Source: an uncultured Lachnospiraceae bacterium
GTDB lineage: Bacteria; Bacillota; Clostridia; Lachnospirales; Lachnospiraceae
DNA: 46,667 bases
Direction of reading: 5' to 3'
Assembly: GCA_945609985.1 (NCBI GenBank)
Contig: CALYZQ010000006.1
Coordinates: 1-46,667, forward strand
Shown: positions 7,767 through 16,540 of the stretch, in pieces
Numbering within the stretch: position 1 is the first letter of the stretch
How the letters are laid out: every line of letters starts with the position of its first letter
Translations under genes and position numbers: made by a program
Notes under the pieces: generated by a model
Seen by the model: the letters and a program-made list of their open reading frames with translations, nothing else
Told to the model about the DNA's origin: nothing
Database searches by the model: none

Positions 7767-8819
7767 TTAGTCAATTATGTTCTTCACAGCAATTATCGGG
7801 CTATACTCCGCCTTTCCGATAATAACACCCTTTCTGGAATTGGCTGCATGGATAATCTCACCGTTTCCGATATACAAAGCCACATGAGTGCAGGAAGTGC
7901 CGTTTGAAGAGTAGCACAAAATATCGCCCGGCTTTGCATCCGCATAATCTATGTTCCTTCCGTCAGAACTATATTGCCCTGAAGGCGTCCTTGAAAGGGA
8001 ATATCCGAAGTCCCGATAAATAAAGCAGGTAAATCCTGAGCAGTCCGTTCCGGTTTCCAAACTCTTTCCACCGTTAATATAGACATTGCCCAGATACTGC
8101 ATGGCATAATCTACAATATTCTGTCTAAGCTCGTCATTGGTTGCATACTCTGTATTTGGCTCTGCTTTCGGCTCCTCATTTTGCTCTGCGCTCTGCTGCT
8201 TTTCTGCCTCCAACGCCTTTTGTCTGGCAAGTGCTTCCTCTCTCGCCTTCTGCTCTGCCCTTTCCTCCTCAATGGACTTGGCATATACATACTCTTCCAC
8301 AATCATGACATACTCTGCAGAAACATACCCTTCCTTTTCGTCAGCGTACAAAACCTTACACCAATCTCCGCAGTCTTCTAAAAGCTTAACCTTTTCGTCA
8401 TGATTCAGATAGCTGATTTTCTTCGACTGCACATCCGGTTCCTTTCGGACATTCAGTCTGTCAGCCTCCACCAGCACATATCTAGTCACATACTCATCTA
8501 TCACCTGTAGCGCCTCTTCGCCACAGATAAAATACTCTTCCTTAATATAGCCTTCCACATTGCCGGACACAACCTGCAACCAATCCGAATCTTCTCCGGC
8601 CGTTGCAAGAATCTGCGCCACCGAGCCGTTGTACATCCTCCCAACAATTTCACAATCTGTGTTCGGCTCCTTGCGGACATTCACGTACTTGTCCACCTGT
8701 GCAATCGCTAAATTAACATATTCTTCCGTTGTACTGACCGGCTCATCACTTACCAGACCCAAAAGCATTCCTGCCCGCAAACCAATCAGCACGATACTTG
8801 TCAATAATCCTTTTATCAT
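7767..8819 (-). CDS. Secreted NlpC/P60 peptidoglycan hydrolase with two SH3 domains
   Basis: A 350-residue exported protein. Residues 1-22 form a hydrophobic signal or anchor. Two bacterial SH3 domains follow (YVNVRKEPN near residue 45 and LNVRKEPD near 122). A charged Glu/Ala/Lys coiled linker runs from about 183 to 225. The C-terminal NlpC/P60 domain has catalytic Cys in TDCSGF and His in CTHVALYIG. Such enzymes cut D-Glu-diamino acid bonds in wall peptides. It lies 55 bases after the histidine kinase gene and is probably in the same operon, suggesting wall remodelling as an output of that system. Confidence 0.92.
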   Translation of the reverse strand: MIKGLLTSIVLIGLRAGMLLGLVSDEPVSTTEEYVNLAIAQVDKYVNVRKEPNTDCEIVGRMYNGSVAQILATAGEDSDWLQVVSGNVEGYIKEEYFICGEEALQVIDEYVTRYVLVEADRLNVRKEPDVQSKKISYLNHDEKVKLLEDCGDWCKVLYADEKEGYVSAEYVMIVEEYVYAKSIEEERAEQKAREEALARQKALEAEKQQSAEQNEEPKAEPNTEYATNDELRQNIVDYAMQYLGNVYINGGKSLETGTDCSGFTCFIYRDFGYSLSRTPSGQYSSDGRNIDYADAKPGDILCYSSNGTSCTHVALYIGNGEIIHAANSRKGVIIGKAEYSPIIAVKNIID

Positions 8820-8873
8820 GCGCGTATCCGTTTCTTACCAAATTAACAGTTACGCCTTATCATATCAAAATAA

Positions 8874-10817
8874 TCAGGTCTCTTCAACCTTAAATTCCAA
8901 AATCACCTTAAATAAATCCCCATCCGTCACAATTTGCATCTTACCGTTTTGCAGTTCCACAAGACTCTTGGCAATGGAAAGTCCCAAGCCGTTTCCTTCC
9001 ATATGACGTGATTTATCTCCTCTGACAAACCGCTCTTCCAGCTCTTCTGCTGATATATTCAGAGCATATTTAGACATGTTTCTGAAAATCACACAAGCCG
9101 TACCTTCTCTCTTCTCCAAAGTCAGATACACTCTGGAATTCTCTTGGGCATATTTGTAAATATTGTTTAACAGATTATCAAATACCCTCCAAAGATGTCT
9201 GCCGTCTGCCATAACATAGACGGGTTCCTCCGGTTGAGTAGTCAAAAGTGTCAGCTGCTTTTCGTTAAACTTCTCCTCATACTCTCCTGCTGCCTGGGTA
9301 AGAAGCACTCCCACCTGACAGGCTTCTAGATGCACCTCCAAATTGCCGGTAGTCGCCTTGGACGCCTCCACCAAATCCTCCAAAAGCTTCTTCAAACGCT
9401 TTGACTGGCGGTGAAGCACCTCGGCATATTCAGCCACCTGCTCCTTACTAAGATTTTCCGTCCCCAGCAAATCCGAATAATTGATAATGGAGGTCAGCGG
9501 TGTCTTCAAGTCATGTGATACATTGGTAATCAGCTCTGTTTTTAAACGCTCACTCTTCATTCGTTCTTCCACGGCATTTGTCATTCCATGACTGATGCGG
9601 TTAAGATTATCACCATGCTCCTTAAGTGCCAAAAACATTTTAGAGGTATCCACATGATAGGAAAGATTCCCCTCCGCCAAAGCTTCACTTCCCTGCTGCA
9701 GCTTTTTGCACAAAAGTGCCACATATAACACCACAGGAAACAACACCAATTTCTCAACAAACCATAACGCCAGAAGCTCCTCGCACAAAAAATAGGAGTC
9801 GACAAACACTAACATTCCAAACAATTCCACGATACACACGCCTGCAAAAATAATAACAGTCGTTATCACCAGGGGAATTCCCTTAATCAACATGATTAAG
9901 AAGCGCCCAAACTTCTTTCCTGCACGGAAGCACCATCTACATACCACATAGACCAAAGTATGCTTCAAAAGTCCTCCCATTTTAAGGCGCAGTGCCAGCT
10001 CCTGCAAATACAAAGTACTCCACACCGTAAGTGCCGATACCATCAATCCCATCCACGCATAGAGACCGATACTGCCAAATGCATATGTCCCTTCTACCAT
10101 CAGTGCACATCCCAGCCCAAAACCGCACACAAAAACACCTGTATATATATCAAACCAGACTCTCGTAAACACTCCGGGCACAATGCCCTCTTTGCCATTC
10201 CTATGTCCCGCACCGCATAGGATAAAGATGACACAAAGCAGCGCTACAAGCAGGCTTAAAACAGTAAGTACCGGCACAGTATATCTCCACTCATAGATAA
10301 AGGTTCCCAGGTCATAATACATGGCATAGGTATCTTTTACGGGAAAAGAATCATCCACATAAACCGTCATCACATAATCCGACACCAGATTTCCTTCCTC
10401 ATCCAAATGAGTCTCAAGCTGCATCAGTTCCGGATTCATATACAAATCATAAAAGAAGTAACAATACTTTGTATCTGTCACTTTCTCATCCGTAGAAGAA
10501 AAAACAACCGCATCCTCTCCATCACGGATAATCACCTCTATATTATGTTCCCCACAAAATTCGGTTATCAAATGAGTTCTGTCCGTCACAAAATGATTCC
10601 TCATACGATGTGCATCCTGCCATGCCACTCCCTCAAGCACTTCTTCAATAACGTCTTCTTTTGTACCTATATAGAGGGCCTCTTCCACCATATCAATACT
10701 AAGTCCCACACCCAAAATACCTGTAAAGGTGCAGATTCCCAAAAGAAGAAAGGCAATGATTTTTGCTGCCAAACTTCCGGTCAGTCGTCTTTTCTTTTTT
10801 TCTTTATTCATAAACAT
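8874..10817 (-). CDS. Membrane sensor histidine kinase
   Basis: A 647-residue kinase. A transmembrane helix at about 18-42 is followed by an extracytoplasmic domain to about 178, several further membrane segments (roughly 178-202, 225-270, 310-375), then a HAMP-like linker. The dimerization box ITNVSHDLKTPLTSIINYSDLL carries the phospho-acceptor His435, and the ATPase domain ends with GNGLGLSIAKSL. It lies 15 bases after its response regulator. The H-box is almost identical to the kinase at 33796-35898, so the two systems are paralogous. The signal is unknown. Confidence 0.93.
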   Translation of the reverse strand: MFMNKEKKKRRLTGSLAAKIIAFLLLGICTFTGILGVGLSIDMVEEALYIGTKEDVIEEVLEGVAWQDAHRMRNHFVTDRTHLITEFCGEHNIEVIIRDGEDAVVFSSTDEKVTDTKYCYFFYDLYMNPELMQLETHLDEEGNLVSDYVMTVYVDDSFPVKDTYAMYYDLGTFIYEWRYTVPVLTVLSLLVALLCVIFILCGAGHRNGKEGIVPGVFTRVWFDIYTGVFVCGFGLGCALMVEGTYAFGSIGLYAWMGLMVSALTVWSTLYLQELALRLKMGGLLKHTLVYVVCRWCFRAGKKFGRFLIMLIKGIPLVITTVIIFAGVCIVELFGMLVFVDSYFLCEELLALWFVEKLVLFPVVLYVALLCKKLQQGSEALAEGNLSYHVDTSKMFLALKEHGDNLNRISHGMTNAVEERMKSERLKTELITNVSHDLKTPLTSIINYSDLLGTENLSKEQVAEYAEVLHRQSKRLKKLLEDLVEASKATTGNLEVHLEACQVGVLLTQAAGEYEEKFNEKQLTLLTTQPEEPVYVMADGRHLWRVFDNLLNNIYKYAQENSRVYLTLEKREGTACVIFRNMSKYALNISAEELEERFVRGDKSRHMEGNGLGLSIAKSLVELQNGKMQIVTDGDLFKVILEFKVEET

Positions 10818-10832
10818 TCTCCCAATCGTTTA

Positions 10833-11522
10833 TTACATCTTCTCACACTTGTAGCCCTGTCCCCAGACAACCTTCAAGTATCTGGGCTCCGCCGGATTGA
10901 TTTCCAGTTTTTCCCTAAGATGTCTGATATGTACTGCCACTGTATTTTCACTTCCATAGGGCAAATCATTCCAGATGGTCTGGTAAATCTCCTTAGGGGA
11001 AAATACCTTTCCCGGACTCAACATCAAAAGCTTTAAAATCTCATACTCCGTAGGAGTAAGTGAAACATTTTCACCATCCAAGGTCACCTGCTTTTCCTTG
11101 TCATCCAGCTCAATACCGCCCACCTTAAGCACCTCCGGCCTGATATCTCCCGCACCCAGCTGCATATATCTGCGAAGCTGTGACCTTACTCTGGCGGATA
11201 CCTCCATGGGATTAAAGGGCTTGGTAATGTAATCGTCCGCCCCCAGATTCAGCCCCAGAATCTTATCGGAATCCTCGCTTTTCGCCGTCAGCAAAATAAT
11301 GGGCACATTGTTTGTCTTGCGGATTTCCACCATGGTCTCAATGCCGTCCATCTGTGGCATCATCACATCCAAAAGTACCAGATGAATATCCTGCTCGGAA
11401 AGCACCTTAAGAGCCTCCCTGCCGTCAAATGCCTCAAAGAGCGTATAATTTGCATCGTACAAATAAATCTTTAACGCATTGACAATATCCTTTTCATCAT
11501 CACAAATCAGTATATTATACAT
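10833..11522 (-). CDS. OmpR/PhoB-family response regulator
   Basis: A 229-residue regulator with a receiver domain (ICDDEKD, phospho-acceptor Asp in LLDVMMPQMDG, LTAKSED, KPFNPMEV) and a C-terminal winged helix (LTPTEYEILKLL, ENTVAVHIRHLREKL). First gene of a regulator-kinase-NlpC unit. An AAGGAGG precedes the start. Tandem 11-bp repeats lie upstream and suggest autoregulation. Confidence 0.95.
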   Translation of the reverse strand: MYNILICDDEKDIVNALKIYLYDANYTLFEAFDGREALKVLSEQDIHLVLLDVMMPQMDGIETMVEIRKTNNVPIILLTAKSEDSDKILGLNLGADDYITKPFNPMEVSARVRSQLRRYMQLGAGDIRPEVLKVGGIELDDKEKQVTLDGENVSLTPTEYEILKLLMLSPGKVFSPKEIYQTIWNDLPYGSENTVAVHIRHLREKLEINPAEPRYLKVVWGQGYKCEKM

Positions 11523-11581
11523 ACTCTGCCTCCTTATGCTGACATTGTATCAAATCGCTTTTTAACAAAAAATAGGGTAAA

Positions 11582-11600
11582 TGTTTAAGAATTGTTTAAG
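11582..11600 (-). promoter_or_regulatory. Tandem 11-bp direct repeat, probable response-regulator operator
   Basis: On the minus strand CTTAAACA occurs twice, exactly 11 bases apart. Downstream comes TTTTTT, 17 bases, then TACAAT as a likely -10. A weak -35 preceded by two half-sites one helical turn apart is the layout of PhoB/OmpR-type activated promoters. The repeat overlaps the stop codon of the YlmH-like gene. Confidence 0.5.
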
Positions 11601-12375
11601 GTGGCCATTGATATACAGCCACCTCCACATTAATCTTTCCTTTCTTGGTCTCCCCCTTTGCTTCCACAAACACAAATTTACCGAAGCCTCTGGCATTCAC
11701 CACGTCACCGTCCCGCAAGGTTTTGGCATTATTCTCACATAATCTGCCGTTGACAAATACCTTTCCTGCCCGGAACAGCTCCAGACTGCTCTCCCTTGAC
11801 AGATTGTACACCTTGGAAATCACCACATCCGTACGAAGGGATGCCACCTGCAACAGCTTCCTATCCGGCTCCTCCTCCGGCAGTTCCGTATAATCTGCAT
11901 TTTTCACACACTTCACGTTCGTATGTTTAATCTTGTTTAAATTTTCACAGATGTAATCTGCTATGGTTTCCGTACAAAACAGATAGGCTTCCTTCTCTCC
12001 TACCTTGATATCACCTATGGTATCCCGCTCAATTCCCAGGTTCATAAGTGCCCCCAAGAAATCCCTGTGTGACAGCTTGTCCGCAAACTTCGCTAAGAGT
12101 GGCTTGATATGTACGCACACAATGGGAAAGGGCACCTCATACCCAAGCTCCTCTACCTTTCCGAAGCGAAGCATTTTCCTGTCCGTATTCTCAATACCGC
12201 CAAAAAGCAGGAAGCCCGCATAGCGAAGCTCCTGCTCCATCTTCCAAAAAGTATCCTGCTCACTAAGTCCCAAAAATCCGCTGAAGGTAAACACATTCTG
12301 GTTAAAGGACTTATCTGCCAAATCGCGAAAGCGATTTCTTAACTGCTGCAATTCCTTCTCTTTTTCCTGTGACAT
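11596..12375 (-). CDS. YlmH-like RNA-binding protein with S4 domain
   Basis: A 259-residue protein. The N-terminal two-thirds resembles the YlmH family (TFSGFLGLSEQ, then a segment containing LGALMNLGIERDTIGDI). An S4 RNA-binding domain occupies about residues 180-240 (LSRESSLELFRAGKVFVNGR, then LRDGDVVNARGFGKF). In other Firmicutes YlmH lies near division genes and has been linked to ribosome rescue; here it is next to a ZIP transporter, so the usual dcw context is missing. Confidence 0.85.
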   Translation of the reverse strand: MSQEKEKELQQLRNRFRDLADKSFNQNVFTFSGFLGLSEQDTFWKMEQELRYAGFLLFGGIENTDRKMLRFGKVEELGYEVPFPIVCVHIKPLLAKFADKLSHRDFLGALMNLGIERDTIGDIKVGEKEAYLFCTETIADYICENLNKIKHTNVKCVKNADYTELPEEEPDRKLLQVASLRTDVVISKVYNLSRESSLELFRAGKVFVNGRLCENNAKTLRDGDVVNARGFGKFVFVEAKGETKKGKINVEVAVYQWPP

Positions 12376-12395
12376 ATCTGTATCCTCTCTTAGTT

Positions 12396-13172
12396 TTATC
12401 CCAATGCCACATCAAGCACCATCATCACACAAAAGCCGATGGCAAAGGCAATGGTACCAAGATTGGAATGTTCTCCTTCTACCGCCTGTGGAATCAACTC
12501 TTCCACCACCACATAAATCATGGCTCCTGCCGCAAACGCCAACAGATAAGGTAATATCGGAGTCACAAGTCCTGCCAGCAATATAGCCGCAACAGCTCCC
12601 ACCGGCTCCACAATACCGGAAAGCGCTCCCATGGCAAAGGATTTCATGCGACTGTTTCCCTCGCTCCTAAGAGGCAGAGATAAAATAGCTCCCTCCGGGA
12701 AATTCTGAATGGCAATACCGATGGACAATGCAATAGCACCTGCCAGCGTCACTGTCTCCTCACCGCTTAATACACCTGCAAAAATAGCACCGCAGGCTGC
12801 ACCCTCCGGCAGGTTATGAATGGTTACCGCAAGCATTAACATACTGGTTCTGTTAAGACGACTTTTTTTACCCTCCGGCTCCTTGCTTCCCGCATGTAAA
12901 TGGGGCACAACGCTGTCTATCACCAGTAAAAACACAATTCCCAAAAGAAATCCTACAAGTGCCGGAACAAAGGCAAGCTTCCCCATTCCATCACTCATAT
13001 TCATAGCCGGAATCAGTAACGACCAAACTGATGCCGCAACCATGACTCCCGCCGCAAAGCCTGAAAACACTCTCTGTAAATTGGCGCTGATTTGATTTCT
13101 TAAAAAGAATACGCAGGCCGCACCTGCCGCTGTTCCCAAAAAGGGAAGCATCACTCCGATAAAAATATTCAT
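12396..13172 (-). CDS. ZIP-family divalent metal transporter
   Basis: A 258-residue membrane protein with about eight hydrophobic segments. The two metal-site helices are visible: TIHNLPEGAACGAIFAG and GIAIQNFPEGAILSLPLRSE, the GufA/ZupT-like form. It should move zinc or related ions into the cytoplasm. The start at 13172 follows GGAGG with good spacing; the longer frame has no site. The two CobW-type GTPases upstream in the same direction suggest one metal-handling unit. Confidence 0.9.
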   Translation of the reverse strand: MNIFIGVMLPFLGTAAGAACVFFLRNQISANLQRVFSGFAAGVMVAASVWSLLIPAMNMSDGMGKLAFVPALVGFLLGIVFLLVIDSVVPHLHAGSKEPEGKKSRLNRTSMLMLAVTIHNLPEGAACGAIFAGVLSGEETVTLAGAIALSIGIAIQNFPEGAILSLPLRSEGNSRMKSFAMGALSGIVEPVGAVAAILLAGLVTPILPYLLAFAAGAMIYVVVEELIPQAVEGEHSNLGTIAFAIGFCVMMVLDVALG

Positions 13173-13239
13173 ATATATCCTCCTATTTTTAATAAGGCAA
13201 CAAAAGCGCTGCACCGGTCAACGCTTTTTATCTTTCTAT

Positions 13240-14169
13240 TTAGGTAAAGCTGATGATTTCTTCCTTAGGTGCTTTTGTTTTCTCCACACTGACTGCATGC
13301 AGGATGGGACCCTCTCCCTTATAATCCTCCCAATATTCCTTTGTAACGGTAGCAGTCACCTTAACCCATTCCTTCTGCTTTAACGCTCCTGCTCCGGCGA
13401 ACTCGCAGGCATAGCCTAAAAATGCCATATCGTCGGCACAGCAGGTCATAGCCATTCTTCCGGGTACGAAATATCCCTTAGGGAAATTATCCGGCTTTAA
13501 CACCATTGCCACAAACTCTATCTTTTTACCAATGTATCTCTCCAAATGGTCCATGGAATCCAGATACCAGATACCATATCCCTGATTATCCAGCACAATC
13601 ACATCCTGACTTAAGTCATAGGGTAAATCTTCCTCGAAGAGCTCATCTATCTCGCCGTTTTCTCCCTCGAAAACCACGTCTGCTGCTGCATTTACCGCCT
13701 TGATATTTCTACGGTACACATTCAGCTCCTCGATTCCGTCACAACGATTAAAGATAATCAGCTCAGATTTACGCACCATCTCAGCCAGAAGGGAGCGCAT
13801 ATTGGTAAAATACATGGGGAAGGTTGTGGCATCAATGGTAGTAATCTGCTGCTCCACCTTCCAGTGCCAGGGCATTTTCATCTCCTTGGCATTCCACATA
13901 CCATTCCATTCTATGATGATACGGTCCGGCTTATGCTTCTTTTCAAGCTCCAACAGCTTGGATGCCGTAAAATCCTCCACATCCTCTATCAGTTCAATTT
14001 CCGTGCGGCTTCTTTTCAGGAGCGCCTCATCATATTCGTTTTCTCCCTCTTCGCAAAGAAGTATCAGCGTCTTACCCTTTATCTGAAAATAAGGCTGTCC
14101 CAGCGTAAAGGTAATAAATTCAGTTTTTCCGCTCTCCAAAAAGCCATTGATTACATATACGGACTTCAT
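13240..14169 (-). CDS. CobW/P47K-type GTPase fused to a DUF1980-like C-terminal domain
   Basis: A 309-residue protein. Residues 1-190 are a CobW-family G domain with a Walker A variant GFLESGKTEF, IIIEWNGMW and IIFNRCD in place of NKxD. From about 205 the sequence changes to EFVAMVLKPDNFPKGYFVPGRMAMTCCADD, resembling the C-terminal domain of YcgQ-type (DUF1980) proteins, with its conserved paired cysteines. It lacks a His-rich metal loop. It lies 13 bases after the second CobW gene. A role in metal delivery or sensing is inferred. GGGAGGAAGC precedes the start. Confidence 0.75.
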   Translation of the reverse strand: MKSVYVINGFLESGKTEFITFTLGQPYFQIKGKTLILLCEEGENEYDEALLKRSRTEIELIEDVEDFTASKLLELEKKHKPDRIIIEWNGMWNAKEMKMPWHWKVEQQITTIDATTFPMYFTNMRSLLAEMVRKSELIIFNRCDGIEELNVYRRNIKAVNAAADVVFEGENGEIDELFEEDLPYDLSQDVIVLDNQGYGIWYLDSMDHLERYIGKKIEFVAMVLKPDNFPKGYFVPGRMAMTCCADDMAFLGYACEFAGAGALKQKEWVKVTATVTKEYWEDYKGEGPILHAVSVEKTKAPKEEIISFT

Positions 14170-14182
14170 AGCTTCCTCCCGT

Positions 14183-15247
14183 TTACTTTCTAAACAATTC
14201 TGCCAATTTATCCTCTGCAAGCTTCGCACCAATCACACAAATCTTACCGGTTACCTCAGGCTTACCGCTTCTGACTTCATGCTCCTCAGGCACATAATCA
14301 TAATAAATCCATGTACCGTCACCGGAAGGCACCATGCCCTTTGCACGGAGAATGTCTCCGTACTCACCGCTGTCAAGAGCCGTAAGAATTTGGTCAATTT
14401 CTTCCTTACTGTAAACATTGGGAGTCTCCATACCCCAGCTTGTAAACACTTCATCTGCATGATGATGGTGATGCTCATGGTCATGATGATGCTCATGGTG
14501 ATGTTCATGGTCATGGCATCCACAGGTACACTCCTCACCATGCTCGTGATGATGTTCATGGTCATGGCATCCGCAGGTGCACTCCTCGCCATGCTCATGG
14601 TGATGTTCGTGCACGTGCTCCAGCATCTCCTTCATCATATCCTCCAGCTTGTCCGCACCCTCGATGGTCTCAAGCACCGTCTTGCCATCAAGCTGTGCAA
14701 GAGGGGTGGTAATGATGGTTGCCTCCTTATTATGCTCACGAATCAGCTCCACACACTGATTGATTTTATCCTGAGATACCTTATCGGTTCTGCTCAAAAT
14801 AATAGTTCCGGCATACGCAATCTGATTGATGAAAAACTCGCCGAAATTCTTAATATACATCTTGCACTTGGAAGCATCCACAACCGCAACGGCACTATTT
14901 ACCTGCACATCCAGTTCCTTCGCCACATCCTCAACTGCCTTAAGCACATCGGAAAGCTTACCCACACCGGAGGGCTCAATCAAAATACGTTCCGGCGCAT
15001 AGGTACTGATAACCTCCTTCAAAGAGGTGCCGAAATCACCAACCAAAGAACAGCAGATACATCCGGAATTCATCTCCTTAATCTCAATACCGGCTTCCTT
15101 TAAAAAGCCACCGTCAATACCGATTTCACCGAATTCGTTTTCAATCAAAACGGTTTTACTTCCGTCCAAGGCTTCCTGCAACAGTTTTTTAATCAAAGTA
15201 GTTTTTCCTGCTCCCAAAAAGCCTGATATCACATCTATCTTTGTCAT
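14183..15247 (-). CDS. CobW/ZNG1-type GTPase metallochaperone with His/Cys-rich repeats
   Basis: A 354-residue GTPase. Walker A is GFLGAGKTTLIKKLL at residues 9-23, the metal motif CICCS lies near 64-68, and ILSRTDK serves as the base-recognition motif. Residues about 210-265 are an exceptional metal-binding tract with HEHHHEHGEECTCGCHD repeated twice, then nearly pure His with Asp/Glu. A CobW C-terminal domain follows. Family members hand zinc or cobalt to client enzymes using GTP. With the ZIP transporter and the other GTPase it forms a likely metal-scarcity cassette, perhaps under a Zur-type regulator, though I could not identify an operator. Confidence 0.9.
   Translation of the reverse strand: MTKIDVISGFLGAGKTTLIKKLLQEALDGSKTVLIENEFGEIGIDGGFLKEAGIEIKEMNSGCICCSLVGDFGTSLKEVISTYAPERILIEPSGVGKLSDVLKAVEDVAKELDVQVNSAVAVVDASKCKMYIKNFGEFFINQIAYAGTIILSRTDKVSQDKINQCVELIREHNKEATIITTPLAQLDGKTVLETIEGADKLEDMMKEMLEHVHEHHHEHGEECTCGCHDHEHHHEHGEECTCGCHDHEHHHEHHHDHEHHHHHADEVFTSWGMETPNVYSKEEIDQILTALDSGEYGDILRAKGMVPSGDGTWIYYDYVPEEHEVRSGKPEVTGKICVIGAKLAEDKLAELFRK
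14511..14612 (-). repeat. Two tandem 51-bp copies encoding the His/Cys metal-binding repeat
   Basis: Copies at 14511-14561 and 14562-14612 differ at a handful of positions, nearly all silent, so the protein repeat of 17 residues is the same in both. Further His-only codons extend to about 14460. This looks like a recent in-frame duplication that can vary in copy number. Confidence 0.85.
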
Positions 15248-15307
15248 AATCTATCATCCTTCCTTATGAAATCTATCACTTCACTGCTTTCTATTCTCCA
15301 CCAATTT

Positions 15308-16093
15308 TTAAGAATTGTCAATAAATAAATCGAATGCTGCATGCAGAACACTCCACGGCAAAACCGCCACTTCCCCGTCCTCATTTTCACCGCACAAAAG
15401 TCCCAGAAAATGCCCCTTTGCATCAAAAAGTCCGCCACCAGACATTCCCTGCTCAAGCTCTACTTTCGCAAGCATCATATGCTGCTTAAAGTCCTCCACA
15501 TAAATCCAGTTATTCAAAAGCTCCCCTTCATAAGCCTCCCCTGCCACAGCTGATTTGCTCCCCATGGCAATCACACCGTCACCGGGTCTTATATTGTCAA
15601 ACCGTTCCTTGTCCACATTTACCCTATGATATTGTTTCAGACTCGTTTCCGGAAGCTTCTCAAGTGAAACCGCGATAAATGCCAAATCTTCCCGTTCCAT
15701 CACTTCATATTCCGTACTCTCTACCAAAAATCCATCCGCAAAGGTAATATAAACCGTACCCTTTGCCTGTGCAAGCACATGGCCCGCTGTGGCAATATAA
15801 AGCATTTCATCATCCGCCTCATAAATCACACCGCTGCCAAGCAGTCCCTCAGCCTCAAGCTGCACCATCATTCCGGCTGCCTGTTCCTGTAACATACCTG
15901 CCAGATTCTCTGCTTCAGGGCGCTCACTGACAAGCAGGGGACTCTCCTGTAACACTATCTTCTCTTTCGCTGCTTCCTGCGTCGTAACATTTTTGTCCTG
16001 CTCCCAAGTCACATCCATCGGTTGCGTATCGCTAGCTTCTCCACAGCCACAAAACAATACTGCACACAACATAATTAAGTAAATTCTTCTCAT
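15308..16093 (-). CDS. Trypsin-like serine protease lipoprotein
   Basis: A 261-residue protein. The first 17 residues are a signal peptide ending in a lipobox (LFCGC), so it should be lipid-anchored outside the membrane. The trypsin-like triad appears as His in IATAGHVL, Asp in EREDLAFIAV and Ser in GMSGGGLF. The GMSGGGLFDAKG form is HtrA-like, but no PDZ domain is present. The start at 16093 was chosen because of GAGGAAGC and the signal peptide; the longer frame adds an implausible N-terminus. Substrate is unknown. Confidence 0.8.
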   Translation of the reverse strand: MRRIYLIMLCAVLFCGCGEASDTQPMDVTWEQDKNVTTQEAAKEKIVLQESPLLVSERPEAENLAGMLQEQAAGMMVQLEAEGLLGSGVIYEADDEMLYIATAGHVLAQAKGTVYITFADGFLVESTEYEVMEREDLAFIAVSLEKLPETSLKQYHRVNVDKERFDNIRPGDGVIAMGSKSAVAGEAYEGELLNNWIYVEDFKQHMMLAKVELEQGMSGGGLFDAKGHFLGLLCGENEDGEVAVLPWSVLHAAFDLFIDNS

Positions 16094-16160
16094 AGCTTCC
16101 TCTTCAATAAACGCAAAACGGACTGCTCCCATGGAAGCAATCCGCCATTTTTCTTGTAAT

Positions 16161-16498
16161 GTAAGCAAAACGATAAGCCGGGTTATGTTGTTTGGCAATC
16201 ATCTATCTAGTACGGCTGTTACCAGCCGCATCAAGCGACCCACCTGAAAGCAGGTCGGGCAAACCTATCGCTTTCTATTTGGTCTTGCTTCGGATGGGGT
16301 TTACATGGCTCCGCCCGTTACCGGACGGACGGTGGTCTCTTAAGCCACCTTTCCACCCTTACCACTTGCGTGGCGGTATATTTCTGTTGCACTAGCCTTG
16401 GAGTCACCTCCACCGGACGTTATCCGGCATCCTGCCCTGTGAAGCCCGGACTTTCCTCACCTGTCAAAAACAGCCGCGATTGCCTGTCTTACTTACAC
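16161..16498 (-). ncRNA. rnpB: RNase P RNA
   Basis: The minus strand carries the universally conserved GAGGAAAGTCCGGGC segment near the 5' end, the ACAGAAATATACCGCC segment in the middle and the terminal AACCCGGCTTAT. The 5' GTAAG and 3' CTTAC can close helix P1. Length of about 340 nt is normal. Ends are estimated from P1 pairing and from the promoter position. Confidence 0.93.
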
Positions 16499-16505
16499 GC
16501 CTTTG

Positions 16506-16534
16506 ATTATAGTAAGAAACTAAACAAAATGCAA
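16506..16534 (-). promoter_or_regulatory. Promoter of rnpB
   Basis: TTGCAT and a perfect TATAAT are 17 bases apart, placing the start of transcription at about 16498, the predicted RNA 5' end. It sits just after the stop of the aminotransferase gene. Confidence 0.85.
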
Positions 16535-16540
16535 GTTAAA

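Noticed and set aside
14147..15103. 318-codon open frame antisense to the two CobW genes, with Met-Val-rich repeats
   Set aside because: The repeats are the antisense reading of the His-rich codons (CAT/CAC) of the real gene.
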